Shown here: positions 27,167 through 36,815 of the stretch, piece after piece
Numbering within the stretch: the first letter of the stretch is position 1
How the letters are laid out: every line of letters begins with the position of its first letter
From: Leptolyngbya sp. SIOISBB
GTDB taxonomy: Bacteria > Cyanobacteriota > Cyanobacteriia > Phormidesmidales > Phormidesmidaceae
Length of the DNA: 64,000 nt
Reading direction: 5' to 3'
Assembly (NCBI GenBank): GCA_010671905.1
Contig: JAAHII010000001.1
Location: 7,650,026 to 7,714,025, forward strand
Notes under the pieces: model-generated
What the model saw: only the letters and a program-made list of their open reading frames with translations
Databases searched by the model: none
What the model was told of the DNA's origin: nothing
Position numbers and translations under genes: made by a program

Positions 27167-27776
27167 GGCGCTGCAGCAATCTCCCAGATCCTAGTAATCG
27201 TGATGTTTGACTTACGTTACCCAGCTCGATGGGTTGAATAATCTTTTGCAGAGGACGATTACGCTACAACGATCTGTCTCTAGTCGTCCCAAATGATCGG
27301 TTTTGTCTCTGGAAATCAGTTCTCCGCTGGTTATTGATACATCGCTGTATCTTACTGACGATTTCAATAGGGGCAATGGGTCCGGTTGCATCAACAATGT
27401 TTGCCAAACTGCGGTGAGAGACTAGTGGTCTGTCAACGCTAAATTTTCGGTTTAGTTCTTTTCAGAAGCCTTAATTGGCAAGCACTGTAAGAACTGCCTA
27501 CCCTACCCTTTAGTCTTGACGCTGCACTAGTACTGCTCGGCGTAAATTTGCCAACCATTAGCCCGCTCTGCGAGAAGCCGCTTTGCGTCTACACCCCCAG
27601 CCCCTCTCCCAAGTTTTGGAGAAGGGCTGGGGGCTGGGGGATCAGTACCGAGACTTATGCTGTCAAGTACTAGGGGCGATCGCTCACTCCAGAGAGCGCT
27701 AACTGATTGGCGGGCAGACTCCGCGAAAATCCCACAACCAATCGCCTAAACCTCTGCACCGATCGGTCAGCGGCGG
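27167..27776. other. Intergenic region with a GC-rich inverted repeat
   Basis: About 610 bases between the mscS-like gene and trxA. Apart from the hairpin at 27592-27642 no feature is supported. Confidence 0.4.
27592..27642. repeat. Palindromic CCCCCAGCCCC repeat
   Basis: CCCCCAGCCCCTCTCC at 27594-27609 pairs with GGAGAAGGGCTGGGGG at 27618-27633 with one mismatch. The pattern 'CCCCCAGCCCCTCTCC...' is a familiar dispersed palindrome in cyanobacteria and may be a mobile repeat or transcription end. Confidence 0.6.
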
Positions 27777-28109
27777 CTAAAGCAGACCGCTAATTTTTTC
27801 AGCGATCGCCGCCTGCGCAATCACCCCTTCAGTACGCTCTACGAGATTGCCCGCTTTAAAGAACAGGAGCGTGGGTACACCCATGATGTGATATTGACTA
27901 GCGAGGTTTTCGTAATCGTCGATATTGATTTTGGCAAGCTTGGCTTGGCCATCAAATTCTTCTGCCAAGCGATCGATAATAGGGTTCATTAACTTACAAG
28001 GACCACACCAAGCTGCCCAGAAGTCCACGACTACGGGCACATCGCTCTGCAGCACTTCGACCTCAAAGTTTTCATCGGTCAAGGTGACATATTTTGTTGC
28101 TTCGGTCAC
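27777..28109 (-). CDS. trxA: Thioredoxin (m-type)
   Basis: The 110-residue protein has the active site WAAWCGPCKLMNP and the cis-Pro loop MGVPTLLFF. It reduces target disulfides and in cyanobacteria receives electrons from ferredoxin- or NADPH-dependent reductase. The start is an ATG reading MTEATKYVTLTDENF. It is a full-length, single-domain thioredoxin and stands alone. Confidence 0.96.
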   Translation of the reverse strand: MTEATKYVTLTDENFEVEVLQSDVPVVVDFWAAWCGPCKLMNPIIDRLAEEFDGQAKLAKINIDDYENLASQYHIMGVPTLLFFKAGNLVERTEGVIAQAAIAEKISGLL

Positions 28110-28458
28110 GGTCCTGATCTCCTAATGAAGGCTGGCATCGGCTTAGGGGCTTTGACAAGGTGGCCTATGGCGGCAACGACTCGTCGTCATTCTTACCTAA
28201 GATAGTCGATTCATTAGGATATCTGACAGCTGTATCCTTTTGTCGCCAGTTAGCTGACATTTGCCGAACCAAAGCGCGGCCAAAAATGACCTATCGGCAA
28301 GCCATGCCCAATTTTGTAGCGAGAGCAAGACTGAATCGATGACTGTAAAGATATCTCCCAGGCGCGATACGTCACACCTGGGAGATACCTGCAGCCACTG
28401 TGGCAACGCATCAGCGGTTGAGGAAAGTTGTTAGTGAAATTGTTGCCCAACTAGATCC
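28110..28458. other. Intergenic region upstream of trxA with an inverted repeat
   Basis: About 350 bases between trxA and the end of the nucleotidyltransferase gene, containing the inverted repeat at 28352-28387. No gene is supported. Confidence 0.4.
28352..28387. repeat. Inverted repeat with 11-bp perfect arms
   Basis: TATCTCCCAGG and CCTGGGAGATA are separated by 14 bases. On the minus strand it lies downstream of the nucleotidyltransferase gene and may end its transcript, although there is no clear T run. Confidence 0.5.
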
Positions 28459-29622
28459 TCAGGATTGCTGCCCCAACAACTCAGCAATTTCATGATGCTC
28501 AATGGGCGGTTTAGCGAGTTCGGCCTGACGAGTATCCGTAATCAACCAGTTGAGAGCAGCAGCCTGCATATCGATGGAAGCCCCGGTCTTATCGACGCAG
28601 TAACGACCAAACACGAGCTTGTCCACTAGCCGGACACCAGGCCCAATTCGAGAATACTCAAAAATGACGCTGCGATCGACGATCGCGTTGCGACAAATAG
28701 CACAGTTAGGCCCGATCATGGTTGGCCCAACGATGGTTGCCCCATCTTCGATATGGGCTCTGGCACCGATATAAACTGGCCCTTGAATATCCACTTTATC
28801 CCAGTTCACTTTGACGTTGAGTCCGGTATAAATCCCTGGCTTCACTTCTTCACCGGGGATGTCAATGAGTTTGACCTGTCCAGTCATCACATCTTGGATG
28901 GCTTGCCAATAGTCAGGCACTTTCCCGATATCAACCCATTCAAAGTCCATGCGAATGCCGTAAAACGGTGCCCCTGCCGCGACCAATTTCGGGAACAGAT
29001 CGCCACCGATGTCATATTCCATACCAGCGGGAATATAGTTGAAAATTTCTGGCTCAAAAATATAAATGCCCGTGTTGATGTCCGTGCTCAGCGCTTCTTC
29101 AACTTTGGGCTTTTCCTGAAAGGACTTGATGCGGCCCTCGTCATCGGTCACCACAACGCCATAGCTGGGTACCTGTTTGATGGGGACTGATTTCATGATG
29201 ACGGTAGCGATCGCCCCTTTTTCCTTATGTTGACGAACCGCTTCGGTCAAGTCGAGATCAATCAGGGCATCCCCACAAAGCACCACAAAAGTGTCATCAA
29301 AAAAGGGGGAAAACTCTTGAATCTTTTTCATGCCGCCAGCAGAACCGAGGGCATCGCCGACCAGTTGGCCCTCTTCGATGCGCCCTTCAAAGGAATAGGC
29401 GAGTTCAACGCCAAAGCGTTGACCATCGCGAAAATAACCTTCAATTTCGTTGGCGAGGTGACTCACGTTCACCATAATTTGGTCGAAACCATGATGCTTG
29501 AGGAGATCAAGCAAAAACTCCATTACGGGTTTTTGCAAAATCGGAATCATGGGTTTCGGAATTGTGTAGGTGATGGGCCGAACCCGTGTTCCCTTACCAG
29601 CTGCCAAAATCATGGCTTTCAT
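28459..29622 (-). CDS. Sugar-1-phosphate nucleotidylyltransferase (mannose-1-phosphate guanylyltransferase-like)
   Basis: The N-terminal domain begins MKAMILAAGKGTRVRPIT with PKPMIPI, the nucleotide-binding signature of NDP-sugar pyrophosphorylases. DALIDLDL and GGDLFPKL follow. From about residue 255 the protein has left-handed beta-helix hexapeptide repeats (VYIGARAHIEDGATIVGPTM). This two-domain form of 387 residues is usually annotated as GDP-mannose pyrophosphorylase/GCD1-like in cyanobacteria. It would supply an activated sugar for glycans or exopolysaccharide. The exact sugar and nucleotide cannot be read from sequence. It is monocistronic as far as visible. Confidence 0.88.
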   Translation of the reverse strand: MKAMILAAGKGTRVRPITYTIPKPMIPILQKPVMEFLLDLLKHHGFDQIMVNVSHLANEIEGYFRDGQRFGVELAYSFEGRIEEGQLVGDALGSAGGMKKIQEFSPFFDDTFVVLCGDALIDLDLTEAVRQHKEKGAIATVIMKSVPIKQVPSYGVVVTDDEGRIKSFQEKPKVEEALSTDINTGIYIFEPEIFNYIPAGMEYDIGGDLFPKLVAAGAPFYGIRMDFEWVDIGKVPDYWQAIQDVMTGQVKLIDIPGEEVKPGIYTGLNVKVNWDKVDIQGPVYIGARAHIEDGATIVGPTMIGPNCAICRNAIVDRSVIFEYSRIGPGVRLVDKLVFGRYCVDKTGASIDMQAAALNWLITDTRQAELAKPPIEHHEIAELLGQQS

Positions 29623-30019
29623 AGGGCATCCTTGTGAACTTAAAAATACAACCTAAAAAGAAATACACGTCTGAGAGTCAATTTCCGTTGGACTGCCGAG
29701 CCAAATTTGAGCACGATATCGCTCACTCATCTAAATTAAGGTCGTTGTGTCCTTGAGTGGGTGGTTCATAACCCAGCGTGCCTCAGACAAGCACATGCTA
29801 TCAGAGGATACCCGCAGGGATAGAGAAGTTCACGCGCGGGAGCTACAACTGCTTTGCCAAGCTTCTGTAAAGGCTGCTCAAATTCACGGAACCGGTTTGG
29901 AGAAAGCTGGAAACGGCTGGCTTGACCTGTTCAGAACGACAGTTATGTTAAACCACTAGCCATTGAACCCATAGCTGATGATAATGTCCACTGCTGCTGA
30001 CGAGGATTTGATGCCAGCA
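29623..30019. other. Intergenic region, no feature recognised
   Basis: About 400 bases upstream of the nucleotidyltransferase gene. A short plus-strand open frame (29747-29959) lacks a ribosome site and any recognisable motif, so I leave it out. Confidence 0.3.
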
Positions 30020-31087
30020 TTAGATCGATTCGGTGAGATAGTCGATGTAGCGCTTAACTCGGTCAAAGTCACCTTGAGCAATGCAGGCCATCTTGAGGCT
30101 AGATAGAGCTTGCCGTTGGAGTGGCAGATCTTGTAGTCGCATGGCGACTTTGAGGCGTTCTTCGCGAGCTTGTAGTGCTTTGGCAGTGTCGCCCAAGATG
30201 TCATAGCTAATGGCTAAGCTTTCAAGGGTTTGGGTTTCGCCACGATCGTCTTGCAGTTGCCGTACGAGTTGCAAGCGCTCTTGCAGATAAACCACGGCGC
30301 GGCTGTAATCGCCGATCGCATAACAAGCGCTGTGTAGGTTGCGGAGAATTTTGTTGACTACACTGAGTTCCATGCGCTCGCGACTGAGCCGGAGCAGGCG
30401 ATCGTAATACTCGATCGTTTTTGGAGAATTGCCTAAAGCGTGATGAGCATTGCCGAGATTGCGCAAAATCTGTTCGAGAGACAGGGTGTCATTTTGCGCT
30501 TCAGCGATCTGCAAACTCTGCTCATAAAGGGTTACAGCTTCTTCCGATTCACCCTGTACCCGATAAATCAACGCCAGATTGCCGAGGGCCCGCATTTCCG
30601 CTTCTTGATCGCCCACTGCTTGAGTGAGACGTAAGCTCTGCGACATACAAGTTGCCGCATGGTCTAATTCACCCAGGTGACGATAGCTATTGCCCAGACA
30701 GCTGAGTGCTTGATGCTGCAGTGACTCATCCGATAAGTGCTGAGCTAAGGCGAGCCCTTGTCGAGCATAGTCAGCAGCCCACAAGTAGTCCGCCAGGGTG
30801 TAGCAGAGGTGCGCCATCACCAGCACTACCTTGGCCTCCGATCGCTGCTGCGATAGAGTTTGAAAGGCTTGAAGCGCTTTTTGGAAATCGGCTAGTGCCG
30901 CCACGGTATTTCCCCGGCGTTGATGAGCGGCCCCCTGCTTCAGCGCCTGTTTGGCTTCTGCGGCCAGGCATTTTTGCTGTTCGAGTGTCAGCACCTGTTG
31001 AGTGAGGCCTTCACGGGAAGCCACCAGGGTCTCTTCTAACAGGAGTCTTTCTACTACTTTGCTCGGAGTCTGCTGCATTACGGTCAT
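30020..31087 (-). CDS. Tetratricopeptide repeat protein
   Basis: The 355-residue product is built mainly of TPR helices, for example ALSCLGNSYRHLGELDHAAT, then ALGNLALIYRVQGESEEAVT and ILRNLGNAHHALGNSPKTIE, running from about residue 60 to the end. No signal peptide or catalytic domain is visible. TPR proteins are scaffolds for protein-protein contacts, and the partner here is unknown. The ATG at 31087 gives a sensible N-terminus. It is divergent from the radical SAM gene with a 417-base gap. Confidence 0.85.
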   Translation of the reverse strand: MTVMQQTPSKVVERLLLEETLVASREGLTQQVLTLEQQKCLAAEAKQALKQGAAHQRRGNTVAALADFQKALQAFQTLSQQRSEAKVVLVMAHLCYTLADYLWAADYARQGLALAQHLSDESLQHQALSCLGNSYRHLGELDHAATCMSQSLRLTQAVGDQEAEMRALGNLALIYRVQGESEEAVTLYEQSLQIAEAQNDTLSLEQILRNLGNAHHALGNSPKTIEYYDRLLRLSRERMELSVVNKILRNLHSACYAIGDYSRAVVYLQERLQLVRQLQDDRGETQTLESLAISYDILGDTAKALQAREERLKVAMRLQDLPLQRQALSSLKMACIAQGDFDRVKRYIDYLTESI

Positions 31088-31504
31088 GCTACCTTTCCAA
31101 ACAGAAAAACTGCTCAGAATATCTATTAAAGGGGCTTTATAAAGACGGAAACATTTAGAGTCTTGTAGTCCAACTTATCGTCAAGAAGGGACTCTAAGAT
31201 GAGGACAATATGTCTGTGATGTCATCCTAGTTAAAGTGTTTATGAAGCGTAACCGTGCATATAACCAGAACCTAGCGTGCACAGTTGGGCGATCGCTCCG
31301 CGTATTTCCGTGGTTACAGCAGGTTATGCGCGAGTATCAATCCACTATCTGATACTTAAGTAACGAGTACATGACCTCAGCTCTTGGCCCTTTAGTTTCG
31401 CAGCGGGTGATCGATGGCGGAGTTAAGGTGCCAGCATGGTAACTCATGTAATGATGTCTGAGATCGCGAATTAGAGTGAGTAGAACAGAGGAGATGATTA
31501 TCGT
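31088..31504. other. Divergent intergenic region, no feature recognised
   Basis: Promoters for the TPR gene and the radical SAM gene should be here. I see no strong promoter, hairpin or repeat. Confidence 0.3.
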
Positions 31505-33142
31505 TTGACTGCGCCATTTGCTTCAGAAAAAATCCTTTTTACCCCTGCTACCCCTACTGATCAGGCGGCATCGGTCGTTTTTGCCTTTCCGAATGAGTAC
31601 ACCATTGGCATCACGAGCCTGGGATATCAGATCATCTGGGCGATGCTGGCGCAGCGATCGGATTTGGCCGTCGCGCGGTTGTTTACAGACGGGCATGAAC
31701 CGTTGCCCACCCAGGTTGATCTGCTGGGCTTTTCGATGTCATGGGAATTGGACTACGCCAATATCCTCACGATGCTGGAGTCACTGGATATTCCGATTCT
31801 GGCCGCCGATCGCGGCAACGAGCATCCCCTCGTGTTTGGCGGTGGTCCGGTGCTCACGGCGAATCCCGAACCTTTTGCCGCCTTTTTTGATGTGGTGCTG
31901 CTGGGTGACGGGGAGGTAGTGCTCGACGCTTTTATCGATGCTTATCAAACCGTGCGGGACTGCGATCGCCCGACGCAACTGCGTCAGCTGGCTCAGGTGC
32001 CGGGGGTCTACATTCCCATGCTGTACGACCCCACCTATGAAAGCACTACTGGCCCCATCGCCTCGATCCAACCGGTGGATGCCGACATTCCCCCGGTGGT
32101 AGAAAAGCAAACCTATCGGGGCAACACTCTCTCGACCTCGTCCGTTGTCACCGCCAAAGCCGCCTGGGAAAACATTTATATGGTGGAGGTGGTGCGGAGT
32201 TGTCCAGAAATGTGCCGGTTCTGTTTGGCCAGTTATCTGACGTTGCCCTTTCGGACGCCCCCAGTGGCGGGTGGTCTGATTCCCGCTGTGGAAAAAGGCA
32301 TGGCCGTGACTAACCGTTTGGGGCTACTCGGCGCTTCGGTCACCCAACATCCCGAATTTGACGATCTGCTGGACTACTTAAACCAGCCACAGTTCGATGA
32401 TATGCGGCTAAGCATTGCCTCAGTCCGCACGAATACGGTGAATCAAAAACTGACAGAAACCCTGACTCGCCACGATACTAAGTCCATCACGATCGCGATC
32501 GAAAGCGGGTCTGAACGAGTGCGGCAAATTGTCAATAAAAAGTTGGCGACAGATGACATTGTGGCGGCTGCCGTCAACGCTAAGGTGGGCGGCTTGAGTG
32601 CGCTAAAACTCTACGGTATGGCTGGTATTCCGGGAGAACGGCTCGAAGATTTGGAAATGACTGCCGAGCTGATGCTGCAGCTCAAAAAAGCCGCCCCTGG
32701 CTTACGCTTAACGCTTGGCTGCAGCACATTTGTGCCCAAAGCCCATACGCCGTTTCAGTGGTATGGGGTCAATCCCCAAGCTGAGAAGCGACTAAAGTTG
32801 CTACAAAAGCGCCTGCGCCCTAAGGGCATTGACTTTCGCCCTGAGAGCTATAACTGGTCCATCATTCAAGCCATGATTTCCCGAGGTGATCGCCGCTTGA
32901 CGCCGCTGCTCCTACAAGCGCGGGAGTTTGGCGATTCCCTGGGCAGTTATAAACGAGCGTTCAAAGCGTTGAAGGGCCAAATCCCTCCACTAGATTTTTA
33001 TGTCCATGAGCATTGGGGAGGTGATCAGCCCCTACCGTGGGATCACTTGCACGGGCCATTGCCCAAAGCCACGCTGCTGAAACACTTAGACAGTGCAACG
33101 GCTCATTTTGCCGCAGATGCTCAAACGCCTGTATTGGCTTAG
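31505..33142 (+). CDS. B12-binding-domain radical SAM protein
   Basis: The N-terminal part has a cobalamin-binding-type fold: GITSLGYQIIWAMLAQ, LLGFSMSWELDYANIL and LVFGGGPVLTANPEPFA. The radical SAM core begins near residue 225 with EVVRSCPEMCRFC, the CxxxCxxC motif binding the [4Fe-4S] cluster that cleaves S-adenosylmethionine. The 545-residue length suits the family of cyanobacterial radical SAM proteins with unknown substrate. The start is TTG at 31505, supported by GAGGAG about ten bases upstream and a good N-terminus (MTAPFASEKILFTPA). Function beyond radical SAM chemistry is not known. Confidence 0.88.
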   Translation: MTAPFASEKILFTPATPTDQAASVVFAFPNEYTIGITSLGYQIIWAMLAQRSDLAVARLFTDGHEPLPTQVDLLGFSMSWELDYANILTMLESLDIPILAADRGNEHPLVFGGGPVLTANPEPFAAFFDVVLLGDGEVVLDAFIDAYQTVRDCDRPTQLRQLAQVPGVYIPMLYDPTYESTTGPIASIQPVDADIPPVVEKQTYRGNTLSTSSVVTAKAAWENIYMVEVVRSCPEMCRFCLASYLTLPFRTPPVAGGLIPAVEKGMAVTNRLGLLGASVTQHPEFDDLLDYLNQPQFDDMRLSIASVRTNTVNQKLTETLTRHDTKSITIAIESGSERVRQIVNKKLATDDIVAAAVNAKVGGLSALKLYGMAGIPGERLEDLEMTAELMLQLKKAAPGLRLTLGCSTFVPKAHTPFQWYGVNPQAEKRLKLLQKRLRPKGIDFRPESYNWSIIQAMISRGDRRLTPLLLQAREFGDSLGSYKRAFKALKGQIPPLDFYVHEHWGGDQPLPWDHLHGPLPKATLLKHLDSATAHFAADAQTPVLA

Positions 33143-33189
33143 TCGTGAACCCTGAGGATGGCAGTTAAACGGAGCGGGGCAACCCCATA

Positions 33190-33939
33190 ATGAAAGCTAG
33201 CGATCGCGAGATAAATATGACATTGCCGACGGTGATTATTCCCGGATATTTGGCCGGGGCGGCTCCCTATCGGGGCTTAGAAGCCGACTTAAATCAGCGG
33301 GGTCTCTGGACTACAGTAGTGCCACTGACTCAAGCAAGTTGGTTGCCAACCTTTGGCGGTCGATCCGTACAGCCCATTTTGCAGGAGATCGCGGCTACCG
33401 TCGAGCAAGCGATGGCCGCCACGGGGAGCGATCGCGTCAATCTCGTCGGCCATTCTGCGGGGGGCTGGATTGCCCGAATTTACCTCGGTGATGTGCCCTA
33501 TGACGTGCATCCAGCGGATCGCGATCGGCCCAACTGTTGGTCAGGTCACCATCACGTCCAAACGCTGATCACCCTGGGCACACCCCATACCAGCCAAGAA
33601 CGCTGGACACGTCGCAACCTTGACTTTGTAAACCAGACGTATCCCGGTGCCTATCAAGAAACCGTACGGTATGTCTGCTTTGCGGGTAAGGCCGTCTTTG
33701 GCCAGCGCTGGCGCACCTGGTTTACCTACAACAGTTATCAGCTCACCGGGGGCGAAGGGGCTTGCTGGGGCGATGGCATTACCCCGATCACGGCGGCGCA
33801 TTTAGAGGGGGCAAACAATCTAGTGCTCGACGAAGTCTTCCATTCGCCCAAGCCAGGAATTGCTTGGTACGGCACCCCGAAGATTGTGGATCAGTGGGCC
33901 ACACATTTGACAGTTACAGGCAGGTCATCAGTTAGTTGA
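33190..33939 (+). CDS. Alpha/beta hydrolase, lipase-like
   Basis: The product has the lipase-type start VIIPGYLAGAAPYRGLEADL and the nucleophile elbow GHSAGGW (Ser near residue 90). Downstream acidic and His residues could complete the triad. It resembles esterases and PGAP1-like lipases, and no signal peptide is visible. The ATG at 33190 adds nine residues before the likelier start at 33217 (MTLPTVIIPGY). It follows the radical SAM gene by about 50 bases on the same strand, so co-transcription is possible. The substrate is unknown. Confidence 0.8.
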   Translation: MKASDREINMTLPTVIIPGYLAGAAPYRGLEADLNQRGLWTTVVPLTQASWLPTFGGRSVQPILQEIAATVEQAMAATGSDRVNLVGHSAGGWIARIYLGDVPYDVHPADRDRPNCWSGHHHVQTLITLGTPHTSQERWTRRNLDFVNQTYPGAYQETVRYVCFAGKAVFGQRWRTWFTYNSYQLTGGEGACWGDGITPITAAHLEGANNLVLDEVFHSPKPGIAWYGTPKIVDQWATHLTVTGRSSVS

Positions 33940-34778
33940 CCGTCACTGTGTACTCAGAATACTCAGGCAGAATTAGCGTCAACCGAAGGGGTTGGAACTG
34001 AGGTGATTTTATAAATGTTTGGCTACTTGCGAATAAGCAGCCCCCGAACAATTTAATCAAACATCTCAATCAGTTGTGTGATCGCACTGATGTCGCGGTC
34101 ATCTGTGGGCAGCGTCATGAGCACCCACGTTGTCATCACCAGATTGATTCAAGCTGGCTGAAAAGGCTGTTTGGGCATGGGCCAGCACCTAAGCATTGAA
34201 TGAAAAATCTAAGGGGATAAAACTGAGACTGACCAGAGATCATCAACGTATTACCGATGTCCAAGTACCAGTTTATTGATTACTTAATTGCTCTGAAAAT
34301 AGCGCTAACAAAAGTCAAAGTTCTACCCAATCAGCGAATTTTTATCCTTGGGGGTGTCGCACCAGCATCATGGATGATTGGTATTACTTGTTCGACTTGA
34401 TCTTCCTTAGAAACCGATAGTTCTCACGATGATCAACGAGTATTGAGAGTTGCCTCTTAGTACAACAGTCCGGACAGTTTTGCTAACGAAGCCATAAGGC
34501 TTACGGGGTAATCATCCCAGCAACTGGCCATTTAAATCAAAGTTAGCTTTCAGGCTGACATTGGTTTAAACACTTCTAGCAATGAAGGCTTTAGATTACA
34601 GGCAATGTAAGGAGCAGATTTTTGTCCGGAGTATTGTTAGTATTTTCACTGAAAAATAGACAATTAGTTTTTAATTGTTAACATTGGTAGATCTTTGGGA
34701 AATTTGAACTAGGTCGGCCGGAGTTTCTCTTCATTCAAAGATTCGGTTACTCTTTCGCAGTCTTCCAGAGGTCATGAT
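33940..34778. other. Long AT-rich leader region upstream of the PhnD-like genes
   Basis: About 840 bases with no supported gene. An inverted repeat at 34660-34678 is listed separately. The last bases include AGAGG eight bases before the next ATG. Confidence 0.4.
34660..34678. promoter_or_regulatory. Inverted repeat, possible operator upstream of binding-protein genes
   Basis: ACAATTA and TAATTGT are perfect 7-base arms around GTTTT, about 100 bases before the first PhnD-like gene. It could bind a dimeric regulator. There is no further support. Confidence 0.3.
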
Positions 34779-35675
34779 ATGAAGCGACGTCACTTTCTTT
34801 GGTATTCATTGCTCCTCGCCGCTGGCTGTACTGCAGCCACTAGCGAGACTAATCCTCAAAGTGATACTCCTCTGTTGCAGCCCTTATCAAAACTGCGGTT
34901 TGCGGTTACTGATGCCGAAGGGTTAGAAGACCTAGAACGAGATTATGAACCCTTTCGGGCTGCTTTGGAAGAAGTCTTAGAGTTACCCGTCGAGTTTTTT
35001 CCGGTTGAAGATTACTTTGCCGCGGCTGCAGCATTACAGTCCAATACCGTTGACTTGGTATGGGCGGGCCCATCGGAATACGTGGTGATCAAAGCCAGAA
35101 CGAAGGCTGTGCCCATCGTAGAATTACCGCGCCCTGAGTATTACACAGTGCTGTGGGTGCGAGCCGATAGTGGCATCCAATCCATTGCTGACTTGAAGGG
35201 CAAAACCCTTGATGTCCGAAAAGATGGCTCTACGTCTAGTCATCTGGGAGCCGTTAAATTGCTATTGGATGCGGGCTTAGATCCCCAAACGGATGTCACG
35301 CTGATCAAGTCGGAGGAATATAGCCTCAAACCCCTAGAGACAGGTGTGGCCGATGCCATGACTCGTGCCCCCTTTCGCTATCAAAACGCCTTGACGGAAG
35401 CCGAGGCCTCGGAGAGTGAGTACCCGGTAATTGCTCAAAGCCAGCAGTTACCCGGCGATATTTTCATTCTGGGTAGTCATTTAGAACCGACCCGACAAGC
35501 CGATATTCAGGCGCGCATGTTGGCAAACCAAGAGGATTTAATGGCCGCGATCGCGGCTGTTGAAAACTTAAAATTCCGCTTCCAGGGATCCACGTTAGTG
35601 GAGGCCGATGATGCTGTCTATGACGTGATTCGCGAAGTTTATACCGCGATTGGCCAAGGCGATTTCATTCAATAG
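34779..35675 (+). CDS. PhnD-like periplasmic substrate-binding lipoprotein 1
   Basis: The 298-residue protein starts MKRRHFLWYSLLLAAGCTAA: twin-Arg-like basic residues, a hydrophobic stretch and a lipobox LAAGC with Cys near residue 17. The body matches phosphate/phosphite/phosphonate ABC-type binding proteins, with LRFAVTDAEG near the start, LVWAGPSEYVV and SIADLKGKTLDVRKDGSTSSHLG. No ABC permease or ATPase is nearby. Instead a paralogue and two signalling proteins follow, so it may present a ligand to a sensor. A strong hairpin terminator follows the stop codon. Confidence 0.85.
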   Translation: MKRRHFLWYSLLLAAGCTAATSETNPQSDTPLLQPLSKLRFAVTDAEGLEDLERDYEPFRAALEEVLELPVEFFPVEDYFAAAAALQSNTVDLVWAGPSEYVVIKARTKAVPIVELPRPEYYTVLWVRADSGIQSIADLKGKTLDVRKDGSTSSHLGAVKLLLDAGLDPQTDVTLIKSEEYSLKPLETGVADAMTRAPFRYQNALTEAEASESEYPVIAQSQQLPGDIFILGSHLEPTRQADIQARMLANQEDLMAAIAAVENLKFRFQGSTLVEADDAVYDVIREVYTAIGQGDFIQ

Positions 35676-35713
35676 CCTTACATGTATCTGACATGTAAGG
35701 CCGAGATTTTTTA
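35675..35713 (+). terminator. Rho-independent terminator after the first PhnD-like gene
   Basis: GCCTTACATGT pairs perfectly with ACATGTAAGGC around a 5-base loop and is followed by CGAGATTTTTT. The stem begins in the stop codon. It would limit read-through and make the first gene more expressed than those downstream. Confidence 0.8.
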
Positions 35714-35787
35714 AATCAATAAGTCACCAAGGAAACGGTGACAAACTCCAAGTACCCCGTAGCAGAGCTGGTTGGCCAAAGTTCATG

Positions 35788-36672
35788 ATGAAGCGACGCA
35801 ATTTTTTAACTTACTCTTTACTGTTTGCTGTGGGTTGCTCAAGCCCCAAGTTGACCGATGCCACCGCTGGAGAAGCCTCAGTTAAGCGTCCTGAAAACCT
35901 GCGGCTGGCAGTTACTGACGTGCAAGGATTGGCAACTCTGGAAGCCGATTATGGCCCTTTCAAACAGGTGCTGGAAGAAGTCCTAGAGTTGCCAATTGAG
36001 TTTTTTCCCGTAGAGAATCTGGTTGCGGCTGGTCCAGCATTATTGGCTAGCGAAGTTGACTTGGTATTTGCTGGCCCCTCAGAGTATTTGATTTTGCGAG
36101 CCCGGGCCGAGGCAGAACCCGTCATTGCGGTCACCCGTCCTGACTACTATTCCGTTATTGCTGTGAGGGCAGACAGCGAGATCCAATCCTTAACTGACCT
36201 GAAAGGCAAAACGATCGCCATGCGAACTGAGGGAGCAACAGCTGCCCATATCTGGCCGACGAAGCTGCTGTTAGATGCCGGGCTCAAGATTGAGGATTTT
36301 CAAACCACCATGCTTGACGATGATGGAGTAAATGCACTCGTAGCGCGAGAAGTGGATGCCTGGGCTGATTCTAACTCTCGCCATGCGCGATTTGTGGAAG
36401 CAGCGGGTGCGACTGAGCAGGTGCGGATTATCGTCGAGGGGGCCAGTCTGCCTAACGATATCTTTGTCGCCAGAAGTACGCTAGATCCGTTATTTATTCA
36501 AGATCTGCAAAAACGCATGGTCGATAACCAGACAAAACTGTTAGAGGCCATGGCATCGACTCCAGCGAATGGCAAGTACCAGCTATCAACTTTTATCTCT
36601 GCCGCTGACGATCAGTACGATGAACTGCGCGCTGTGTATCAAGCCATTGGTCAAGAAGCGGTGATCCAATAA
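35788..36672 (+). CDS. PhnD-like periplasmic substrate-binding lipoprotein 2
   Basis: A 294-residue paralogue of the preceding gene, with the same layout: MKRRNFLTYSLLFAVGCSSP with a lipobox Cys, LRLAVTDVQGL, LVFAGPSEYLI and SLTDLKGKTIAMRTEGATAAH. Residues around the binding cleft differ (for example DVRKDGS against AMRTEGA), so the ligand may differ. An ATG one codon earlier (35785) is also possible. It precedes a membrane hybrid kinase by about 140 bases on the same strand. Confidence 0.85.
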   Translation: MKRRNFLTYSLLFAVGCSSPKLTDATAGEASVKRPENLRLAVTDVQGLATLEADYGPFKQVLEEVLELPIEFFPVENLVAAGPALLASEVDLVFAGPSEYLILRARAEAEPVIAVTRPDYYSVIAVRADSEIQSLTDLKGKTIAMRTEGATAAHIWPTKLLLDAGLKIEDFQTTMLDDDGVNALVAREVDAWADSNSRHARFVEAAGATEQVRIIVEGASLPNDIFVARSTLDPLFIQDLQKRMVDNQTKLLEAMASTPANGKYQLSTFISAADDQYDELRAVYQAIGQEAVIQ

Positions 36673-36815
36673 CCAGCTGAGCCTCCTGAGCCCCAGCAGA
36701 TGGGAATGGCACAATGGCCAACGGTTTTCTGGGGAAATGTTCAGTGCTCTCAGGGACTACAAAGATCGACTGACATAAGTAGCTGCCCTGCCCTGCCCAA
36801 ATTTTTTACTGAGTC

